A stretch of 64,000 nucleotides of DNA from Sphingomonas hengshuiensis (GTDB taxonomy: Bacteria > Pseudomonadota > Alphaproteobacteria > Sphingomonadales > Sphingomonadaceae), in assembly GCF_000935025.1 (NCBI RefSeq), contig NZ_CP010836.1, positions 3,472,001 to 3,536,000 of the forward strand. The letters run 5' to 3'. Every line of letters begins with the position of its first letter. Position 1 is the stretch's first letter. Of this stretch, positions 11,759-19,894 are shown piece after piece. A model generated the notes under the pieces. The model did no database searches. It saw only the letters and a list, made by a program, of their open reading frames with translations, and was not told the origin of the DNA. The position numbers were made by a program, and so were the translations under genes.

Positions 11759-12651
11759 TCAGCGGCACACGCATTTGCAGCAAGCGGGCTTCGGCCGCGG
11801 CTTGTGGCGCACCGGCGCGCGGCGGATCACCCGGCGGGGGCGGCGCGGACATAGGAGGTGGTCGTCACTTCCTCGACGATTTCCTCGGTCACGACCGTCG
11901 TGGTGACGACCGGCGCCGGGGTGATGATCACCGTGGTCGCGGCGCCGGCGGCATAGCCATAGCCGCCGCCATAATAGCTGCCGCCCTGCACCTGATACCC
12001 GCCGCCCTGATAGCCGCCGCACGCCTGGACGCACGGCGCGGGATAGACCTGCTGCACCACGCGGAGCGCAGGCGCCACCGGCGGGGCATATGTGTCCGGA
12101 TACGGCGCGGGATAGGGGATCGGCGCGTCATAGCCATCGGACTGCGCGTAATAGGCATTGGGATCGACCGGCTGGATCGGCTGCGGCTGCACATAGCCGG
12201 CCCCGGCATAGCTCTCGGAACTGCTCTGCGCCGACGCATAGCCCCCGCTCCAGCCGATGCCGCCGATCGTGTCCCACACCTGCCCGCGTCCGTCGACGAG
12301 GACGGCATCGTCATAATAGCGCACCCAGAAATAGCCCTGGGGCGGCGCGCCCAGCCCATAGCGCAGATAATCGGGCACGCGGAAATCGGGGCGCATCCAA
12401 TAGCCGGGCAGCGCCGCGCCGCGCCCCAGCCGGCGATAGGCGTTCCACCCGCCCGGTGCGCGCGTGCCGCCGTCCCAGCGCCCGTTGACCGGCGTCCCCC
12501 AACGCTGCGGATCGGGGCGCAGGTCGCGCGGCGCGGTCCGATGCGGCATCACGACCCAGCGCCCGTCCTGCCACACGCGCTGCGCCGCAGCCGGCGTCGC
12601 GGCGGCAGTGCCTGCCAGCGCTGCGGCTGCGATCAAAAACATCCGGTTCAT
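11759..12651 (-). pseudogene. RcnB-like periplasmic protein, apparent -1 frameshift near the C-terminus
   Basis: The protein has a signal peptide (MNRMFLIAAAALAGTAAATPAAA) and an RcnB-type domain (YRRLGRGAALPGYW, LRYGLGAPPQGYFWVRYYDDAVLVD), named after a periplasmic nickel/cobalt-homeostasis factor. A low-complexity Tyr/Gly/Pro tail follows. As written, translation stops at 11827 after SYVRAAPAG. One base added in the CCCCC run near 11836 would continue it as RRVIRRAPVRHKPRPKPACC and end CKCVCR at 11759, a plausible basic Cys-rich tail. Without correction the gene is 11827-12651 (274 residues). The metal role is a family inference. Confidence 0.7.
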
Positions 12652-12768
12652 AGGCTCGCTCCCTCGCGCCGGGTTGCCCCGGCACGCTCTCCACGATGCG
12701 GTACCGTTTCCGCCGCGCGCCGGAAATCGCGAGAACTGCTTAATATTGTCCCGATCCGGGTCAGCCGT

Positions 12769-13257
12769 TCATTGCTGGACAAGCCGCGGCGCGAGGATGC
12801 GCATCAGCACCTCGCACCCCGCCGCATCCCCCGCGTCGAAGCGCGCAGGGACCGGGCTGTCGAGATCGAGCACCCCGAGCAGCGCACCCTGATGGACGAT
12901 CGGCACCACCAGTTCAGAGCGGCTGGCCGCGTCGCAGGCGATGTGGCCCGCAAAGGCGTGGACGTCCTCGACGAGCTGCGTCTCGCGCGTCGCCGCCGCC
13001 GCGCCACACACGCCCTTGCCGAACGGAATGCGGATGCACGCCGCCTTGCCCTGGAACGGGCCGAGCACCAGCTCCTCGTTCACGTTGCGATAGAAGCCCG
13101 ACCAGTTGAGATCGGGCAGATATTGCCCGATCAGCGCGGAGACGTTCGCCATATTGGCAATGGCATCGGGTTCGTCGCGAGTCAGCGAATCGAGCGCGGC
13201 GGCGAGGTCGCGATAGAGTTCGGTCTTGGACTCGGCGGTGATGGTGAAATCATACAT
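12769..13257 (-). CDS. Free methionine-(R)-sulfoxide reductase, GAF domain
   Basis: This 162-residue single GAF-domain enzyme should reduce free methionine-R-sulfoxide using thioredoxin. The three family cysteines are at residues 74 (GKAACIRIPFG), 84 (GKGVCG) and 108 (GHIACDAASRSELVVP). LNWSGFYRN and GALLGVLDLDSP complete the signature. The start is ATG 13257. It reads divergently from nothing close by and is followed by a REP-bordered gap. Confidence 0.92.
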   Translation of the reverse strand: MYDFTITAESKTELYRDLAAALDSLTRDEPDAIANMANVSALIGQYLPDLNWSGFYRNVNEELVLGPFQGKAACIRIPFGKGVCGAAAATRETQLVEDVHAFAGHIACDAASRSELVVPIVHQGALLGVLDLDSPVPARFDAGDAAGCEVLMRILAPRLVQQ

Positions 13258-13316
13258 GGGCGCGATGTAGGGGGTCGGGGGGTGAATGGGGAGAGGGAGC
13301 GCGCCTTCCGCTATCC

Positions 13317-13399
13317 GTCACCCCGGGCTTGACCCGGGGCCCCGCTTCTTCTCGCCCGGCAGAAAAGAAGCGGGGCCCCGGGTCAAGCCCGGGGTGACG
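13317..13399. repeat. REP inverted pair
   Basis: GTCACCCCGGGCTTGACCCG and its inverse (CGGGTCAAGCCCGGGGTGAC) surround CGCTTCTTCT/AGAAGCG. This is the same core family (GTCACCCCGG-CTTG-CCGGGG) as the copies between 4.8 and 5.1 kb. Confidence 0.8.
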
Positions 13400-13408
13400 A
13401 GTGGGTAG

Positions 13409-13810
13409 TCAATCCACCGAAACCTTCCCCCGCCCCGCCTTCACGACGCTGCGCCCCTTTTTCTCGTCCACCCGGCGCGCCTTGGCGCCCTTGCTCACCT
13501 TGGTCTTCACCCGCCGCGCCTGGCGTTCCAGCGCCTTTTCGATCAGCTCAACCACGCGCTCGCGCGCATCGCTGCGGTTCGCGTCCTGGGTGCGGAATTT
13601 GCGCGCGGTGATGACCAGCTCGCCGCCCGCAGTCAGCTTGGTCCCCGCCAGCACCTTGAGCTGCGCATAGGCATAGGGCGGGAGCCCCAGCCGGAACACG
13701 TCGACGCGAAGCTGCACCGCGGTCGCGACCTTGTTGACATTCTGCCCGCCCGGCCCGGATGCGGCGAGGAACTTCTCCTCGACGATCGCATCCTCGGGCA
13801 GCTCAGCCAC
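13409..13810 (-). CDS. arfB: Peptidyl-tRNA hydrolase ArfB (ribosome rescue)
   Basis: ArfB hydrolyses peptidyl-tRNA on ribosomes stalled at the end of non-stop mRNAs. The 133-residue protein has the catalytic GGQ at residues 21-23 within ASGPGGQNVNKVATAVQLR. It ends in a Lys/Arg-rich tail (RVKTKVSKGAKARR, DEKKGRSVVKAGRGK) that in this family enters the empty mRNA channel. Its 5' end overlaps the 3' end of the pseudouridine synthase gene by 8 bp, so the two are co-transcribed. Confidence 0.94.
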   Translation of the reverse strand: MAELPEDAIVEEKFLAASGPGGQNVNKVATAVQLRVDVFRLGLPPYAYAQLKVLAGTKLTAGGELVITARKFRTQDANRSDARERVVELIEKALERQARRVKTKVSKGAKARRVDEKKGRSVVKAGRGKVSVD

Positions 13811-14453
13811 GCCCGAACCCCAGATTGTGGAAGCGCACCGGCAACGGCGCCTCGCCGTGCACGTCGTCCTTGCCCTCGCGCGGGATGGTCAGTTCGGCGG
13901 CGTGGAGCATCACCGCGGGGCCGCCGCTGCCGTATACCGGGTCACCGACGATCGGCAGCCCCAGTCCCTCGGCGGCATGGACGCGGATCTGGTGGGTGCG
14001 CCCCGTCTCGGGGAAAAAGGCGATCAGCGCGCGATCGCGCTGCGTCTCGACCAGCTCCCACCGGGTGCGGGCGGGCTTGCCTTTGGGGTCGCCGACCATC
14101 CGCCAGCCCGCTTCCTCGGTCGAAACCTTGCTCAGCGGCAAGTCGATCATGCCGCCCTGCTCCGCCGGAATCCCGTCCAGCACTGCGACATAGCGCTTGA
14201 ACACGGTCCCCGCCTCGAACGCCTGGCCGAAGCGCTTATGCGCCTTGGGATTGCGCGCGAGCAACAGGCAGCCGCTGGTGTCGCGGTCCAGCCGGTGGAC
14301 CGGCTGGGGCAGCCGCTGGAAGCCGAAGGTGAGCTGGTCGAGCAAATCCTCCAGGCTTTGCGAGCGGTCGCGCGGGCGATCGACGGGCAGCCCGGCGGGC
14401 TTGTCGATCACGATCGCTTCGCCGTCGATGAAGAGGATACGGTCCTTGAACAT
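13803..14453 (-). CDS. RluA-family pseudouridine synthase
   Basis: This 216-residue RNA-modifying enzyme has its catalytic Asp56 in VHRLDRDTSGCLLLARN, the RluA motif II. ETGRTHQIRVHAAEGLG and PIVGDPVYG are the later conserved blocks. No S4 domain is present, as in RluA rather than RluC/D, so the target could be 23S rRNA or tRNA. It forms a two-gene unit with arfB downstream. Confidence 0.92.
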   Translation of the reverse strand: MFKDRILFIDGEAIVIDKPAGLPVDRPRDRSQSLEDLLDQLTFGFQRLPQPVHRLDRDTSGCLLLARNPKAHKRFGQAFEAGTVFKRYVAVLDGIPAEQGGMIDLPLSKVSTEEAGWRMVGDPKGKPARTRWELVETQRDRALIAFFPETGRTHQIRVHAAEGLGLPIVGDPVYGSGGPAVMLHAAELTIPREGKDDVHGEAPLPVRFHNLGFGRG

Positions 14454-14611
14454 TGCCGCCCTATACAGCCCATCGCCCCAAACGCGATACGGCGCCGCCG
14501 TCCGGGGACGACGACGCCGTATCGGGCAAAGGGGGGCGCCGCCGCCCGGGAGGGGACAAAGGCAGCGGCGCCGCGGGGCGGTCCATGGGGGAGCGGACGG
14601 CCCCGGTTCGA

Positions 14612-15214
14612 TCAGCCGACCAGCTTATTCGCCAGATCGGCGACGCGGCGACCCTGGTAGCGCGCGCCGTCCAGCTCGACGGCGCTCGGCATCCGGCTGC
14701 CGTCGCCATCGGCGATGGTGGTCGCGCCATAGGGCGATCCGCCCTTGACCTCGTCGACGCCCATCTGGCCCGCATAGCCATAATCGAGCCCGACGATCGT
14801 CATGCCGAAATGGAGCAGGTTGGTCAGGATCGAGAACAAGGTCGTCTCCTGCCCGCCATGCTGCGAGGCAGTGGAAGTGAACGCCGCGCCGACTTTGCCG
14901 GTCAGCTTGCCCTGGAACCACAGACCGCCGGCCTTGTCCCAGAACGCCGCCATCTGGCTCGGCATCCGCCCGAAGCGGGTGGGGGCGCCGACGATGATGC
15001 CGTCGTAATTGGCGAGTTCGTTGACGTCGTCGAGCAGCGCATGGCTCTCATCGGCGACGAAGCCTGCGGCGGCGGCGACTTCGGCGGGCGCGGTCTCGGC
15101 GACGCGGCGCACATCGACGGTCGCGCCGGTGCTGCGTGCGCCTTCGGCAACGGCATCGGCCATCTTCGCGAGGTGGCCATAGGACGAGTAATAGAGGACG
15201 AGGATCTTGGACAT
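14612..15214 (-). CDS. wrbA: NAD(P)H:quinone oxidoreductase, WrbA type
   Basis: This 200-residue flavodoxin-like enzyme performs two-electron quinone reduction with FMN. Supporting motifs are the N-terminal phosphate loop [51 protein letters not shown] and [12 protein letters not shown]. It follows the pirin gene on the same strand, with a divergent LysR regulator beyond. A pirin-WrbA pair under LysR control is a plausible quinone-stress unit. The 158 bp beyond its 3' end are GC-rich with no gene. Confidence 0.94.
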   Translation of the reverse strand: MSKILVLYYSSYGHLAKMADAVAEGARSTGATVDVRRVAETAPAEVAAAAGFVADESHALLDDVNELANYDGIIVGAPTRFGRMPSQMAAFWDKAGGLWFQGKLTGKVGAAFTSTASQHGGQETTLFSILTNLLHFGMTIVGLDYGYAGQMGVDEVKGGSPYGATTIADGDGSRMPSAVELDGARYQGRRVADLANKLVG

Positions 15215-15285
15215 CGGTGGTTCCTTCTGAAAAGCTAGCGGGAAGAAAACGGGGAGGAAGCCCGTCGACTCCCCCCGTTCGTGGA

Positions 15286-15984
15286 TCAGTCGGCGTCGAC
15301 CAGGACGATCTCGGCGTCTTCCAGCGCAGTGATCGTGTAGGTTTCGCCACCCGACAATGCTGCGCCGTCACGGGCGTCGACGCGATCACCATTGAGTGTG
15401 ATCGAACCAGCCGCAGGGACTAGATAGGCATGCCGTCCGGCGCCCACGCTGTGCTCGACGCTCTCGCCGGCCTTGAGCGTCGCGCCCAGTACGCGGGCAT
15501 CGGCGCGGATCGGCAATGCCTCGCTATCCTCGGCAAAGCCCGATGCCAGCGTGACGAAGCGGCCCGAACGATCGCCCTTGGGAAACGGCTTGGCGCCCCA
15601 GCTCGGCTGGCCGCCGCGTTCGCGCGGGAGGATCCAGATCTGGAAGATCCGAGTCATTTCCGGCTCCAGATTATATTCCGAATGGCGCACGCCATTGCCT
15701 GCGCTCATCACCTGGACGTCGCCCGCCACGGTGCGGCCCTTGTTGCCCATCGAATCCTGGTGCGTGATCGCGCCCTGGCGGACATAGGTGATGATCTCCA
15801 TGTCCTGATGCGGGTGCGGCGGGAAGCCGCTGTTCGCGGCGATCTCGTCGTCGTTCCACACGCGGATCGCGCCCCAGCCCATCCGGGCGGGATCGTAATA
15901 ATTGGCGAAGCTGAAATGATGCTTCGCGTTGAGCCAGCCATGGTTGGCACCGCCCAGGCTTTCGAAACTGCGTTTGTCGATCAT
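15286..15984 (-). CDS. Pirin-family bicupin protein
   Basis: The 232-residue product carries the pirin N-terminal cupin: [35 protein letters not shown] with the metal-binding histidines, and [10 protein letters not shown] second, weaker cupin domain follows ([20 protein letters not shown]). Pirins of this type can act as iron-dependent quercetinase-like dioxygenases or redox sensors. The divergent LysR gene and downstream wrbA suggest regulation by quinone or flavonoid stress. Confidence 0.92.
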   Translation of the reverse strand: MIDKRSFESLGGANHGWLNAKHHFSFANYYDPARMGWGAIRVWNDDEIAANSGFPPHPHQDMEIITYVRQGAITHQDSMGNKGRTVAGDVQVMSAGNGVRHSEYNLEPEMTRIFQIWILPRERGGQPSWGAKPFPKGDRSGRFVTLASGFAEDSEALPIRADARVLGATLKAGESVEHSVGAGRHAYLVPAAGSITLNGDRVDARDGAALSGGETYTITALEDAEIVLVDAD

Positions 15985-16040
15985 GTCTGATCTCCTGTTT
16001 GTCTGTTGGGGCCAAGATAGGCGCTGCGATTGCTGCGTAA

Positions 16041-16070
16041 ATGGAAACGTTGGAAACCGATCGTTTCCAT
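16041..16070. promoter_or_regulatory. Candidate LysR operator
   Basis: ATGGAAACG and CGTTTCCAT form a perfect 9-bp inverted repeat with a 12-bp spacer, containing a second copy of GGAAAC at 16052. It lies between the divergent pirin and LysR starts, where an LTTR binding site is expected. Confidence 0.5.
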
Positions 16071-16102
16071 GTTAGGCAGCAGCCGGGCCATTGGAGATGG
16101 AC

Positions 16103-17014
16103 ATGAAGCTCCCCGATTTCGAAGCCTGGGCGATCTTCGCCAGCGTGGTCGAACATCGCTCGTTCAGCGGCGCTGCGGCTGCGCTCGCGGTATCCAAGGC
16201 GACGGTGTCGAAGGCGATCACCCGGCTGGAAACCAAGCTCGGCACCTCGCTGTTCCACCGCACCTCGCGCCGGCTGACGCTCACCGACAGCGGGCGCGCG
16301 CTGGCCGAACACGCCCAGCGCATCCTGTCCGAAGGCGAGGCGGCGGAGGAGGCGGCGTTCGAATCCGCGACCGCGCCGGTCGGGCTCGTGCGGCTGGCGG
16401 CGCCGCTGACCTTCGGCATCCGCCACCTCGCCCCGACGCTCGCCGAGTTCCTGGTCGCGCATCCGGGCATCCGCATCGACCTGCGGCTGTCCGATGCCTT
16501 TGTCGACATTGTCGGCGAGGGCATCGACGTCGCGATCCGCATCGCCGAACTGCCCGACAGTTCGCTGCGCGCGCGCCGGCTGGGGCCGGTGACCGGGCAT
16601 GTCGTCGGCGCGCCGGGCTATTTCGATCGGGCGGGCCGCCCGCGCCACCCCGCCGACCTCGCCCGCCATGCCTGCTTCGTCTATACCAACACCGCGACAC
16701 CGGACCTGTGGCGCTTTCGCCGCGCGGGGGGCGAAGAGGCGGCGGTGCGGATCGATGGGCCGATGCGCACCGACAATGGCGACGCGATGATCCCCGCGCT
16801 GCTCGCCGGGCTGGGGGTGGCGCGGCTCCCCGGCTTTCTGGTCGATGATCTCGTCGCCGCCGGACGGCTCGAAATCGTGCTCGGCGAATGGTCGGGCGGG
16901 TCGATCGGGCTGCATTTGCTGACCCCGCCGGGAACGCTGCGGCCCGCGCGGGTCGAGGCGCTGATCGATTTTCTGTCCGATCGTTTGAAGCGGATGTGCG
17001 ACGCTCCCGGATAA
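16103..17014 (+). CDS. LysR-family transcriptional regulator
   Basis: The N-terminal winged helix is clear (FEAWAIFASVVEHRSFSGAA, then AVSKATVSKAITRLETKLGT and LFHRTSRRLTLTDSGRAL). It is followed by the periplasmic-binding-type effector domain. Three starts are possible (TTG 16091, ATG 16097, ATG 16103). I chose 16103 because GGAG at 16093 sits six bases upstream. The divergent arrangement with pirin-wrbA makes those its likely targets. Confidence 0.92.
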   Translation: MKLPDFEAWAIFASVVEHRSFSGAAAALAVSKATVSKAITRLETKLGTSLFHRTSRRLTLTDSGRALAEHAQRILSEGEAAEEAAFESATAPVGLVRLAAPLTFGIRHLAPTLAEFLVAHPGIRIDLRLSDAFVDIVGEGIDVAIRIAELPDSSLRARRLGPVTGHVVGAPGYFDRAGRPRHPADLARHACFVYTNTATPDLWRFRRAGGEEAAVRIDGPMRTDNGDAMIPALLAGLGVARLPGFLVDDLVAAGRLEIVLGEWSGGSIGLHLLTPPGTLRPARVEALIDFLSDRLKRMCDAPG

Positions 17015-17076
17015 TCGTCTATAAAAGGATTGAACTTGGTAACCAGTCCCGTTTTCGGTCCGGTAATTGCGTCGGC

Positions 17077-17140
17077 GACTCGTGGACTTGGGCCGGTTAG
17101 GAACAAATTAACCTTTTGCCTTCAGACGTGCTTAGGTTAA
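17077..17140 (+). promoter_or_regulatory. ctrA upstream control elements: GANTC site and TTAACC/GGTTAA pair
   Basis: GACTC at 17077-17081 is a CcrM methylation site. TTAACC at 17108 and GGTTAA at 17135 are inverted CtrA-like half-sites with a 21-bp gap. In Caulobacter, ctrA transcription depends on GANTC methylation and CtrA autoregulation; by analogy these are probable cell-cycle control elements. Confidence 0.5.
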
Positions 17141-17203
17141 TAAATCGCTCAGGGCACGCCCATCGCACGGACGGCGCCATCGCAGGGGCAAGGGGAATAC
17201 ACG

Positions 17204-17911
17204 ATGCGCGTGCTGCTGATCGAGGACGAGCCGAGCACTGCCAAGGCAATCGATCTGATGCTCTCGGCAGAGGGCTTCAACGTCTATACGACCGACCTCG
17301 GCGAAGAGGGCTTGGACCTTGCCAAGCTGTACGATTACGACATCATCCTGCTCGACCTGAACCTGCCCGACATGCACGGCTATGACGTGCTGAAAAAGGT
17401 CCGCGTCGCCCGCGTGCAGACGCCGGTGCTGATCCTGTCGGGCATCAACGAAATGGATTCGAAGGTGCGCAGCTTCGGCTTCGGCGCCGACGACTATGTG
17501 ACCAAGCCGTTCCACCGCGAGGAACTGATCGCGCGCATCCACGCCGTCGTCCGCCGGTCGAAGGGCCATTCGCAGTCGGTGATCCGCACCGGCAAGCTGG
17601 CGGTGAACCTCGACGCCAAGACCGTCGAAGTCGATGGCGCGCGCGTCCACCTGACCGGCAAGGAATATGCGATGCTGGAGCTGTTGTCGCTCCGCAAGGG
17701 CACGACGCTGACCAAGGAAATGTTCCTCAACCACCTCTATGGCGGGATGGACGAGCCCGAACTGAAGATCATCGACGTCTTCATCTGCAAGCTGCGCAAG
17801 AAGCTCAGCATGGCGACCGATGGCGAGAATTATATCGAGACCGTCTGGGGCCGCGGCTATGTGCTGCGCGAGCTGGAAGGCGTCGAAGAGGTGATTACGC
17901 AGGTCGCGTAA
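17204..17911 (+). CDS. ctrA: Cell-cycle response regulator CtrA
   Basis: CtrA is the master OmpR-type regulator of alphaproteobacterial cell cycle, motility and division genes. The 235-residue protein has a receiver domain with phospho-acceptor Asp51 ([16 protein letters not shown]), [20 protein letters not shown] and the Lys in [11 protein letters not shown]. Its DNA-binding domain includes [46 protein letters not shown] and WGRGYVLRE, nearly diagnostic for CtrA. The C-terminus (VITQVA) ends in small residues as expected of a ClpXP substrate. A strong terminator follows. Confidence 0.97.
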   Translation: MRVLLIEDEPSTAKAIDLMLSAEGFNVYTTDLGEEGLDLAKLYDYDIILLDLNLPDMHGYDVLKKVRVARVQTPVLILSGINEMDSKVRSFGFGADDYVTKPFHREELIARIHAVVRRSKGHSQSVIRTGKLAVNLDAKTVEVDGARVHLTGKEYAMLELLSLRKGTTLTKEMFLNHLYGGMDEPELKIIDVFICKLRKKLSMATDGENYIETVWGRGYVLRELEGVEEVITQVA

Positions 17912-17933
17912 CGGAATTGCCAGCGGGGGCTGC

Positions 17934-17976
17934 GAAAAAGGCCGCGGTATCCGGAAGGGATGCCGCGGCCTTTTTC
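17934..17976. terminator. Bidirectional intrinsic terminator after ctrA
   Basis: GAAAAAGGCCGCGG (17934-17947) pairs perfectly with CCGCGGCCTTTTTC (17963-17976), giving a 14-bp stem with a T-run in both directions. It serves ctrA on one strand and the small acidic gene on the other. Confidence 0.93.
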
Positions 17977-17998
17977 GTGCGTGTCCTCGCGTGGACGG

Positions 17999-18112
17999 TT
18001 ACTGGTAGCCGCCTTCTTCCTCGCGATGCTCGGCGGCGTCTTCCTGCGCCTCCTCCAGCGCCTGCGTGTCCTCGGTCGGGGCTTCGTCTTCGGGGGTCGG
18101 ATCGTGGATCAT
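17999..18112 (-). CDS. Small acidic protein, 37 residues
   Basis: The product is highly acidic, opening MIHDPTPEDEAPTEDTQ and ending EHREEEGGYQ, with no membrane segment. AGAGGAG stands 5-8 bases before the ATG at 18112, and the gene is convergent with ctrA across a shared terminator. The strong ribosome site and the biased composition make it a credible gene. The function is unknown. Confidence 0.65.
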   Translation of the reverse strand: MIHDPTPEDEAPTEDTQALEEAQEDAAEHREEEGGYQ

Positions 18113-18163
18113 CGTCGCTCTCCTCTACCCGGCATCAACGAAGCGCGTGCGCCAAGGCTCCCG

Positions 18164-19834
18164 CTATTTCCGCTGCCACGCCCGGTTGCCGCCGACCCAG
18201 GTCTCCAGCACCTTGGTCGCGCGCAGGTCGCTGGGCGTGGCGAGCAGCGGGTCGCGGTCGAGGATCAGGAAATCGGCCTGGAGCCCCGGTGCCAGCCGCC
18301 CGATCTTGCCCTCGGCGAACGCGGCATAGGCGGCGCCGGTGGTGAACGCGGCCCAGCCCTGTTCGCGCGTCAGCACCTCTTCGGGGCGCCACCCGCCGAA
18401 CGGCTGGCCCTCGGCATCCATCCGCGTGAACGAAGTCGCCCAGCCCGCCCAGGGATCGGGGCTCTCGACCGGATAGTCCGATCCGAACGCCAGCTTCGCG
18501 CCGTTCTGGAGCATCGATCGCCAGGCATAGGCGCCCTTCAGCCGATCCGGCCCCAGCCGCGCCTCGGCCATCATGCGGTCGCTGGTCTGGTGGACCGGCT
18601 GCATCGACGCGATCGTCCCGAACTTGCCAAAGCGCGGCAGGTCCTTGGGATCGACGATCTGGGCATGTTCGATCCGCCAGCGGCGATCGTCCTTATACGT
18701 GTCCGACAGCACTTCGATCGCGTCGAGCACCTGTTGGTTCGCGCGGTCGCCGATCGCGTGGACCGCGATCTGGAACCCGTCCATCGACCCGCGGATCATC
18801 AGGTTGAGCAGTTGGTCGTCGCTCAGGAAGCCCAGCCCCTTCTGCCCCGGCGCATCGGCATAATCGGCCTTGAGCCACGCCCCGCGCGATCCCAGCGCGC
18901 CGTCGGCGTACAGCTTGATCCCGCCCAGCTTCAGCCTGTCGCCGTACAGCCACGGCGTCGGCCCCTGCCCGGCGATCGTCAGCGCGGCATCGACGCCGCC
19001 GGCATAGCCGAGGATGCGCACCTTGAGCAGGTCGAGATCGCCCATCCGGCGATAGGTCAGCCAATCCTCGACGCTGGTCCCCATATCGGCAGTCGCGGTG
19101 ATGCCCAGCGACAACAGCCGCTCCTGCGCCGCGAGGAACGCCGAGTTGCGCTCGCGCGGAGTGGCGTGCGGGATGACCTTGGTCAGCAGCGCCATCGCGC
19201 CGTCGACGAGCACGCCGGTCGGCTTGCCGGCCTTGTCGCGCTCGATCCGCCCGCCCGCCGGGTCCTTGGTCGCCGCGGTAATCCCCGCCAGCGCCAGCGC
19301 GCGGCTGTTCGCCCAGCCGGCATGGCCATCGACGCGCTCGAGCCACACCGGGCGCTCGCCCTCGGCGCCGTCCAATTCGGCTGCGGTGGGAAAGCGGCCC
19401 AGCTGCCACTTCTCCTGGTTCCATCCGCCGCCCAGCACCCACTTTGTCGGGTTGCTCGCGGCATAGTCGCGGATCTTGCCCAGCGCCGCATCGAGCGAGG
19501 TCGTCGCGGACAGATCGAGCATCAGCAATTGCTGCCCCAGCCCCATGAAATGGCCATGGCCGTCGATCATCCCGGGCACGAGCGTCTTGCCGCCCATGTC
19601 CATCTTCCACTCGACCTTCTTCGGCCGCTTCTGCCCGCTGTTGAGCAGCGCGGTGATCCGCCCGTCGCGCGCGAACAGGATGCCGGTGAAGCGCACCACC
19701 TGCCCGTTTTCGTCGAGCGTCATGCCGTTGACGTTATCGACCAGCCCGTCCGCCAGCGCGGGCGGAGTCAGCAAAAGCGCGGCCAGCGCGAAGAACGGGG
19801 CCAGCAGGCGGGCGAAGCGGTGCAATATGGGCAT
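18164..19834 (-). CDS. Secreted amidohydrolase (YtcJ/AepA-like)
   Basis: The 556-residue protein has an N-terminal signal peptide (LAPFFALAALLLTPPALA). The metal-binding motif GMIDGHGHFMGLG follows, as in the amidohydrolase-3 family (N-substituted formamide deformylase and relatives). Later blocks include WRIEHAQIVDPKD, SDRMMAEARLG, FGSDYPVESPDPW and GLQADFLILDRD. The substrate is unknown. ATG 19834 (MPILHRF) was chosen because it gives the signal peptide; the open frame extends further upstream without it. Confidence 0.88.
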   Translation of the reverse strand: MPILHRFARLLAPFFALAALLLTPPALADGLVDNVNGMTLDENGQVVRFTGILFARDGRITALLNSGQKRPKKVEWKMDMGGKTLVPGMIDGHGHFMGLGQQLLMLDLSATTSLDAALGKIRDYAASNPTKWVLGGGWNQEKWQLGRFPTAAELDGAEGERPVWLERVDGHAGWANSRALALAGITAATKDPAGGRIERDKAGKPTGVLVDGAMALLTKVIPHATPRERNSAFLAAQERLLSLGITATADMGTSVEDWLTYRRMGDLDLLKVRILGYAGGVDAALTIAGQGPTPWLYGDRLKLGGIKLYADGALGSRGAWLKADYADAPGQKGLGFLSDDQLLNLMIRGSMDGFQIAVHAIGDRANQQVLDAIEVLSDTYKDDRRWRIEHAQIVDPKDLPRFGKFGTIASMQPVHQTSDRMMAEARLGPDRLKGAYAWRSMLQNGAKLAFGSDYPVESPDPWAGWATSFTRMDAEGQPFGGWRPEEVLTREQGWAAFTTGAAYAAFAEGKIGRLAPGLQADFLILDRDPLLATPSDLRATKVLETWVGGNRAWQRK

Positions 19835-19894
19835 AGCCCCATGCGATAGGGCCTGTTCCCCCGCGACGCCAGATAGTCTAGGCGGGGGCGCATC

